This document shows positions 59,778 through 64,000 of a stretch of 64,000 bases of DNA, piece after piece. This stretch comes from Modestobacter sp. Leaf380. GTDB taxonomy: Bacteria > Actinomycetota > Actinomycetes > Mycobacteriales > Geodermatophilaceae. Position 1 is the first letter of the stretch. Every line of letters starts with the position of its first letter. Both the position numbers and the translations under genes were made by a program. Under the pieces are notes generated by a model. The model was not told the origin of the DNA and did no database searches. It saw only the letters and a list, made by a program, of their open reading frames with translations. The stretch lies in contig NZ_LMQC01000021.1 in the NCBI RefSeq assembly GCF_001424485.1, positions 187,249-251,248 on the forward strand. The letters run 5' to 3'.

Positions 59778-61618
59778 CCGCCCAGGCCGTTCGCGTACGC
59801 CGCGACCAGCCCGGAGGCGACGGCGTTGCGCGGACCCTGGTCACCGAGCACGTTCCCGGTGCCGCAGACGACGCCGAACCCGGCGAGGGCGTCGGCGATC
59901 AGGTCGGGGATCTCGAAGTCCAGCGCCGAGCCCCCCAGCAGCACCACGAAGTCCAGCCGGCGCAGATCGCCGTCGGGGGCGACCTGGCGCAGCGCGCGCA
60001 GCGTGTTGACCACGAACACCCGCTGCTTGGCCTCCCGCCGCACCCGCCGGACGGCGTCCAGCGAGCGTCGGGTGGCCAACGGCACCGGCCCGTCGGGGGT
60101 GAGGACGACGACCCGGGCGAACACGTGCGAGGGCAGCGGCTCGTCGAAGAACTGCACCGTGCCGTCCTCGTGCCGGACGTGGAAGAAGCTCTCCACCTTG
60201 GCCAGCGGCCAGCGCTTGACCCACTCGGCGACCTCCCGGTCGTCCAGGGCCAGCTCGGAGTCGACCAGCCGCGTGACCAGCTCCCCGGCACCGGCGACGT
60301 GCACCGCGGTGCAGACGCCGTCGGCGGACAGCGAGGCGGCGTCGGTGGACCCGCCGCCCAGGTCGACCACGACCACCGGCACCTGCACCCCGGGGGTGGT
60401 GAGCGCGCCGAGCACGGCCATCTCGCCCTCGACGCCCCCGATGGTGGCCTCGGTGGCGAGCTCGGCGGCGACCCGGGCGGCGACGGCCTGCATCCGGCTG
60501 CGGCTGGTGCGCACCATGGCGGCCAGGCCCACCGCGTTCTCCAGGGCGATCTCCCCGGCCAACCCGCCGCGCACCTCGGCCGGCACGAAGGTGTCCACGG
60601 CCAGCACGTCCCGGATGGCGATGTCCCCGGGGGCCTCCCCGGACCCGTCGGCCATCGTGTCGGCCATCGTGTCGCGCACCGCGGCGAGCATCCCGCCCAC
60701 GTGGGTGCCGGGCTCGCCGTGGGCGTCGCGCAAGGGCTGCACCCGGGCGAGCGCGGCCATGATCGCCTCGGCGCCGGCGTCCACGTCGACCTTGACCGTG
60801 CGGGTCTCGCCGCGCAGCTCCAGCACCCCGACGGGGATGCGCCGGTCGGTGACGTCGCCCGAGGGCGTGCGGACGACGACGGCCGAGCGGTTGCCGGTCA
60901 GCGCCCGGGCCACCGGGGACACCTGCCGGGTCTGGTCGGGGTCCAGGTCGAAGACGGTGGCGATGCCGTAGGTGTTGGACAGCGTGCGGATGGTCCGGCC
61001 CGGTGCCGCGACCTCCACGGCGGCCCGCATGCCCAGCGGCACCTTCTCCACCGCCGACACCTCGTCGACCACCGGGACCGGCGTGTGCAGCCGGTTGGTG
61101 ACCAGCACGGCGTCGTCCCCGGCGAGGACGGCGGCCACGACCTCCACCCCACGGGCGACGGCGTCGTTGAGCGCACCGGCGACGTCGTCGAAGTCCCACC
61201 CCGCCGGGACGACGACGACCGCGGGTTCCCCCACCGGGTGCTCGGGCAGGTCCAGCACCGACACGGTGACCCCGACGCCCAGGCCCTCGCCGCCCGGGGT
61301 GGCCGGGTTGTGCCCGATCATCGTGGACTCGGTGATGACGGTCTCGGTGATCGTCTCCATCGCCAGGCCGCTGATCACCGGGGTGGCCTCGTTGAGCAGC
61401 ACCCGGTCCAGCTCGTCCGGGCGCCGGCCGACGTCGGCGAGCACCCGGCGCACCGCGGTGAGCGCGCCCTCGGTGGAGGCCGGGGTGCCCTTGACCCCGG
61501 TGGTCCGGGTGAGCGCGGTGCCCAGGTGGGTCACCGCGCCGCCCGGACCGACCAGGGCCAGGCAGGCCTCGGTGGTGGAGTTGCCGATGTCGACGCCGAC
61601 GACGAGCCGGTCGCTCAC
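59774..61618 (-). CDS. ddrA: Diol/glycerol dehydratase reactivase ATPase (DdrA/PduG-like)
   Basis: A 614-residue actin/Hsp70-like ATPase. VVGVDIGNSTTEACLALV is the phosphate-1 loop, VVVVDLGGGSTDAASL is phosphate-2, and LLGGSALDFEIPDLI is the adenosine region. It acts as a molecular chaperone that swaps damaged for fresh coenzyme B12 in the dehydratase with ATP. GTG 61618 overlaps the medium-subunit stop as GTGA. Its length matches the family (about 605-610). Confidence 0.92.
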   Translation of the reverse strand: MSDRLVVGVDIGNSTTEACLALVGPGGAVTHLGTALTRTTGVKGTPASTEGALTAVRRVLADVGRRPDELDRVLLNEATPVISGLAMETITETVITESTMIGHNPATPGGEGLGVGVTVSVLDLPEHPVGEPAVVVVPAGWDFDDVAGALNDAVARGVEVVAAVLAGDDAVLVTNRLHTPVPVVDEVSAVEKVPLGMRAAVEVAAPGRTIRTLSNTYGIATVFDLDPDQTRQVSPVARALTGNRSAVVVRTPSGDVTDRRIPVGVLELRGETRTVKVDVDAGAEAIMAALARVQPLRDAHGEPGTHVGGMLAAVRDTMADTMADGSGEAPGDIAIRDVLAVDTFVPAEVRGGLAGEIALENAVGLAAMVRTSRSRMQAVAARVAAELATEATIGGVEGEMAVLGALTTPGVQVPVVVVDLGGGSTDAASLSADGVCTAVHVAGAGELVTRLVDSELALDDREVAEWVKRWPLAKVESFFHVRHEDGTVQFFDEPLPSHVFARVVVLTPDGPVPLATRRSLDAVRRVRREAKQRVFVVNTLRALRQVAPDGDLRRLDFVVLLGGSALDFEIPDLIADALAGFGVVCGTGNVLGDQGPRNAVASGLVAAYANGLGG

Positions 61619-62202
61619 CCCGCGGCGCGCTCGATGGTCACCTCGAGCTCGACCGGGCCGGCGTCGGCCCGGATGCACTCGAACTCCTTGAGGTGCAGCA
61701 GCGCGGCCTTGGCCTGCCAGCGGGGGCGGGCCATCTGGTCGTTGCGGGTGGGCACCGGCTGCGGGGACTCCCCCTTGGCGTACTGGGCGGCGTTGGAGCC
61801 GATGGCCCGGAACACCGGGGCGTCCAGCAGCGGGGACTGCGGGAAGAGCTCCAGGTTGGACAGCCGGGGCAGGTCCTTCTGGTGGATCATCGTCGTCCCG
61901 CGGGACAGCAGGCCCACCGAGACGCCGGACCCGGACAGCCGGGCGGCGATGTGCGCGATCGCGGCCAGGTCAGCGGTGTTCCAGACCCGGACGACGCGCA
62001 CCCCCACGCCCTGCTCCTCGATGCCGGCCATCAGCTGGCGGAGCACCTCGGCGTGCGGCACCCCGACGATGGTCTGGGTGAACGGGTCACCGAAGGCCGG
62101 GGACACCGCGACGAGCACCTCGTCGGGCCGGGTGCCGCGGGTGGCCGGGCCGGTCTCGCGCAGGGTGAGCGTGCGCTCGGCCGGTGCGTCCAGGGTCGTC
62201 AT
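61615..62202 (-). CDS. pduD: Propanediol/glycerol dehydratase medium subunit (PduD-like)
   Basis: A 195-residue beta subunit (PduD about 224). VGVPHAEVLRQLMAGIEEQGVGVRVVRVWNTADLA, RLSGSGVSVGLLSRGTTMIHQKDLP and GESPQPVPTRNDQMARPRWQAKAALLHLKE (split) align along the family's length. The subunit binds coenzyme B12 together with the large subunit. ATG 62202 lies 1 bp from the large-subunit stop. The next gene is ddrA, with no small subunit between. Confidence 0.9.
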   Translation of the reverse strand: MTTLDAPAERTLTLRETGPATRGTRPDEVLVAVSPAFGDPFTQTIVGVPHAEVLRQLMAGIEEQGVGVRVVRVWNTADLAAIAHIAARLSGSGVSVGLLSRGTTMIHQKDLPRLSNLELFPQSPLLDAPVFRAIGSNAAQYAKGESPQPVPTRNDQMARPRWQAKAALLHLKEFECIRADAGPVELEVTIERAAG

Positions 62203-62203
62203 C

Positions 62204-63916
62204 TCAGTCCACCTCGGTCTCGGGGTTGGTGGCGGAGGTGACGTGCCGGAGCTTCTTGAGCTCCTCCCACCGCTCACCCTGCAGCCGGTAGCCGGTGCCC
62301 GGGCCGGCGTAGTCGTTGGCGTCGTTGATCGCCGACAGCGGGGTGAAGTCGGCGGTGAGGACCGCCGCGGTCTGCAGCAGGTCCCCCGAGACCCGCTGCC
62401 GCAGCACGGTGAGCAGGTTCTCGGCGACGTCGTGGAAGCCGGTGGCCTCCAGCCCGCGGACCAGGTCCAGGCCGGTGACCCCGCGGTCCATGACCTGCTG
62501 GGCACCGGTGAGGTCGGCCAGCACGTCGCGGAAGGGGTAGTCGTTGGAGCTGTTGGCGTAGGTGGCCGCCTCGACCTCCTCGTCGGTGATGCGCGGCAGC
62601 TCCAGGTACTCGAAGAGCGCCTGCAGCACGCGGGCGGCCTTGGCCCGAACGGCGACGATCTCGGCCTCCCGCACGTGCCGCAGGCCGCCGTCGACCTGGA
62701 GGTCGCGCTGGATGGTGTTCCAGTCGTCGTAGTCGTCGGTGTCGAAGTTCGACCCGGCGAACATGTTGTCCGAGTTGGGCACCGCCGAGTAGCCGGAGCA
62801 GACGAAGTCGGTGCCGGGCAGCAGCTGGGGCAGCATCCGCGCGGTCCGGCGCATCGCCGAGTGGGAGAAGGACTGGTCGTTCCCGGACGCACACTCCAGG
62901 TCCATCATCGAGGCGACCAGGTTCTCCGCGGCCACCGCGCGGATGCCGCCGGGCACCGCACCCGGGACGCCGATGCAGCTGATCGAGCCGTTCTGCAGGC
63001 CCTGCACCCCGGCGCCCTTGGCCATGAGGATGCAGCGGATCTCCAGGTACAGCATCGAGCGGCCCTCGGCGTTGCCCATCTGCACCTCGGAGCCGGTGCC
63101 CGAGGTGAACCGCATCTTGATGCCACGGGAGGCGTAGGCCGAGGCCAGGAAGGTCTTGGACCACGGGGTGTCGTCGCCGTCGACGAAGACCGACTCGGTG
63201 CCGTAGATGGAGATCGTCTCGGCGTAGGCGGTGATCCCGCGCATGCCCAGCTCCAGCTCGGTGGCCTCCTCCAGCGCGCACTGGGTCAGCACTCCCCCGC
63301 GCCCGACCTGGCCGCCGACCTGCAGCGCGATCGCCACCAGCGGGGCGTACCGGACGACGCCCAGGGTGGTCTCCAGCTCGGCGAACCCGCGCAGCGCGCC
63401 CTCCGCGGCGTCCACGGCGACCTGCAGCGGGTTGTCCCGGGCGCTGGTGGAGTGCGCCTGGTTGGCCGGGGTGCGGCGGGCCCGCATCTTCTGCATCCCC
63501 TGCATGATCTCCACGACGTTCATCAGCTTGACGACGTCGAGCACCTTGGCCGGGGTGAGCCCGCGGGTCACCGCGATGACCTCGGAGCGGGAGACACCGG
63601 GGTCGATGAGCATCCGGGCGATCTGCACCGAGGGCAGCGCCATCGACGCCTCGGTCGTCGCCACGTCGATCGCGTGGTCGGCGATGAAGCTGTCCATGAA
63701 GTCGAAGTCGGCCCGCTCGCGGCCGTCGAGCTCGACGATGCGGCCGTCCTCGACGCGCACGCTGGGCTGCGGGTCGAAGTCGCTCTCCATCGCGACCAGG
63801 CCCTTCTCGGGCCACTCCTCGACGAACCCGTCCAGGTTGACCGGACGGGCCTCGAGCACCTCGGTGCGCAGCGAGTGGCGGGGCTCCTCGGCGCGCAGCG
63901 GCTGGACGGCGGTCAC
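62204..63916 (-). CDS. pduC: Propanediol/glycerol dehydratase large subunit (PduC-like)
   Basis: A 570-residue TIM-barrel catalytic subunit (PduC 554). Active-site residues equivalent to Q141/H143 and E170 of PduC are Q153/H155 (ANQAHST) and E182 (AELETTLGV). The calcium and substrate residues lie in ALEEATELELGM, GLQNGSISCIG and GNDQSFSHS. The enzyme turns 1,2-diols or glycerol into aldehydes by a B12 radical. The C-terminal NDYAGPGTGYRLQGERWEE is highly conserved. GTG 63916 overlaps the upstream stop as GTGA. Confidence 0.95.
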   Translation of the reverse strand: MTAVQPLRAEEPRHSLRTEVLEARPVNLDGFVEEWPEKGLVAMESDFDPQPSVRVEDGRIVELDGRERADFDFMDSFIADHAIDVATTEASMALPSVQIARMLIDPGVSRSEVIAVTRGLTPAKVLDVVKLMNVVEIMQGMQKMRARRTPANQAHSTSARDNPLQVAVDAAEGALRGFAELETTLGVVRYAPLVAIALQVGGQVGRGGVLTQCALEEATELELGMRGITAYAETISIYGTESVFVDGDDTPWSKTFLASAYASRGIKMRFTSGTGSEVQMGNAEGRSMLYLEIRCILMAKGAGVQGLQNGSISCIGVPGAVPGGIRAVAAENLVASMMDLECASGNDQSFSHSAMRRTARMLPQLLPGTDFVCSGYSAVPNSDNMFAGSNFDTDDYDDWNTIQRDLQVDGGLRHVREAEIVAVRAKAARVLQALFEYLELPRITDEEVEAATYANSSNDYPFRDVLADLTGAQQVMDRGVTGLDLVRGLEATGFHDVAENLLTVLRQRVSGDLLQTAAVLTADFTPLSAINDANDYAGPGTGYRLQGERWEELKKLRHVTSATNPETEVD

Positions 63917-64000
63917 GCGGGGCTCCCGGTGGTCTCGTCGGCGGCTGTCTCGTCGGCGGCGACGGCAGGGGTGACGGCGTCCGGGCTGGTGGCGGCGGTC
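63913..64000 (-). CDS. C-terminal end of an upstream gene (partial)
   Basis: The last 28 codons of a leftward gene are visible, reading TAATSPDAVTPAVAADETAADE and ending TTGSPA at 63913. It overlaps the pduC start as GTGA, so it belongs to the same operon. The tail is low-complexity and gives no family; it could belong to the missing small subunit or to another dehydratase-linked gene. Confidence 0.5.
   Translation of the reverse strand, partial: TAATSPDAVTPAVAADETAADETTGSPA

Noticed and set aside
63913-64000. Cobalamin riboswitch for the dehydratase operon
   Set aside because: The operon's 5' end lies outside the window; no B12-box-like sequence was seen in the visible part.

Overview
The window is a stretch of very GC-rich (about 75% by eye) actinobacterial chromosome. 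The codon use, the gene families and the lack of mobile elements suggest core chromosome of a Geodermatophilaceae-type organism (Blastococcus, Modestobacter or Geodermatophilus). That placement is inference from content; no marker gene in the window proves it. Genes are packed tightly. Many neighbours overlap by 4 bp (GTGA or ATGA), and perfect hairpins sit between several convergent genes. No tRNA, rRNA, CRISPR array, insertion sequence or phage was seen.

Layout. 1-6028: end of a glycosyltransferase/FabH-like operon, selO, then a TetR-MMPL efflux operon read from a 38-bp perfect palindrome. 6053-14357: recC-recB-recD. 14416-24118: a secreted cell-wall hydrolase-like protein, an esterase with a TetR regulator, a thioesterase, a lipase, a glycosyltransferase, a GAF-ANTAR regulator, a frameshifted hemerythrin gene, a methyltransferase and an SDR. 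24119-30674: an aromatic ring-cleavage locus. It has an amidohydrolase-IclR pair divergent from a four-gene operon (CaiB-type CoA transferase, citryl-CoA-lyase-like protein, LigB, LigA), followed by a Tat-exported intradiol-dioxygenase-like lipoprotein. 30823-42937: an exonuclease-poor DNA polymerase I paralogue, a frameshifted SOS-type HNH endonuclease gene, a PucR regulator, a hydrolase-SDR pair, VOC and DUF1349 genes fired from one 17-bp bidirectional promoter, a GGDEF-EAL protein, a GNAT and an LCP cell-wall ligase. 43014-48845: a leftward envelope/stress block (Zn alcohol dehydrogenase, a nonsense-interrupted gene, DUF3618, holin-X, manganese catalase). 48962-55710: a histidine kinase and response regulator, an NRAMP transporter, a spore-photoproduct-lyase-like radical SAM protein, GAF/ANTAR regulators and small proteins. 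55765-59393: a membrane desaturase, its ferredoxin reductase and a PucR-type regulator. 59424-64000: a B12-dependent diol/glycerol dehydratase (large and medium subunits) with its two reactivase subunits, running off the right edge.

How the parts may work together. The 24-30 kb locus reads as one catabolic route: LigAB opens a dihydroxylated aromatic acid, then a CoA transferase and a lyase cleave the product as a CoA thioester. This is an unusual lower pathway and the best candidate here for something undescribed. The desaturase and its reductase form a lipid-desaturation pair. Recurrent TANNNT-like -10 boxes exactly 6-7 nt before start codons indicate that many genes here are expressed as leaderless mRNAs.

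Four genes are interrupted or incomplete in ways that should be checked against raw reads: hemerythrin (7-bp tandem duplication), HNH endonuclease (1-nt loss), the 44.4-44.9 kb gene (in-frame amber codon), and the dehydratase operon (no small subunit where one is expected).
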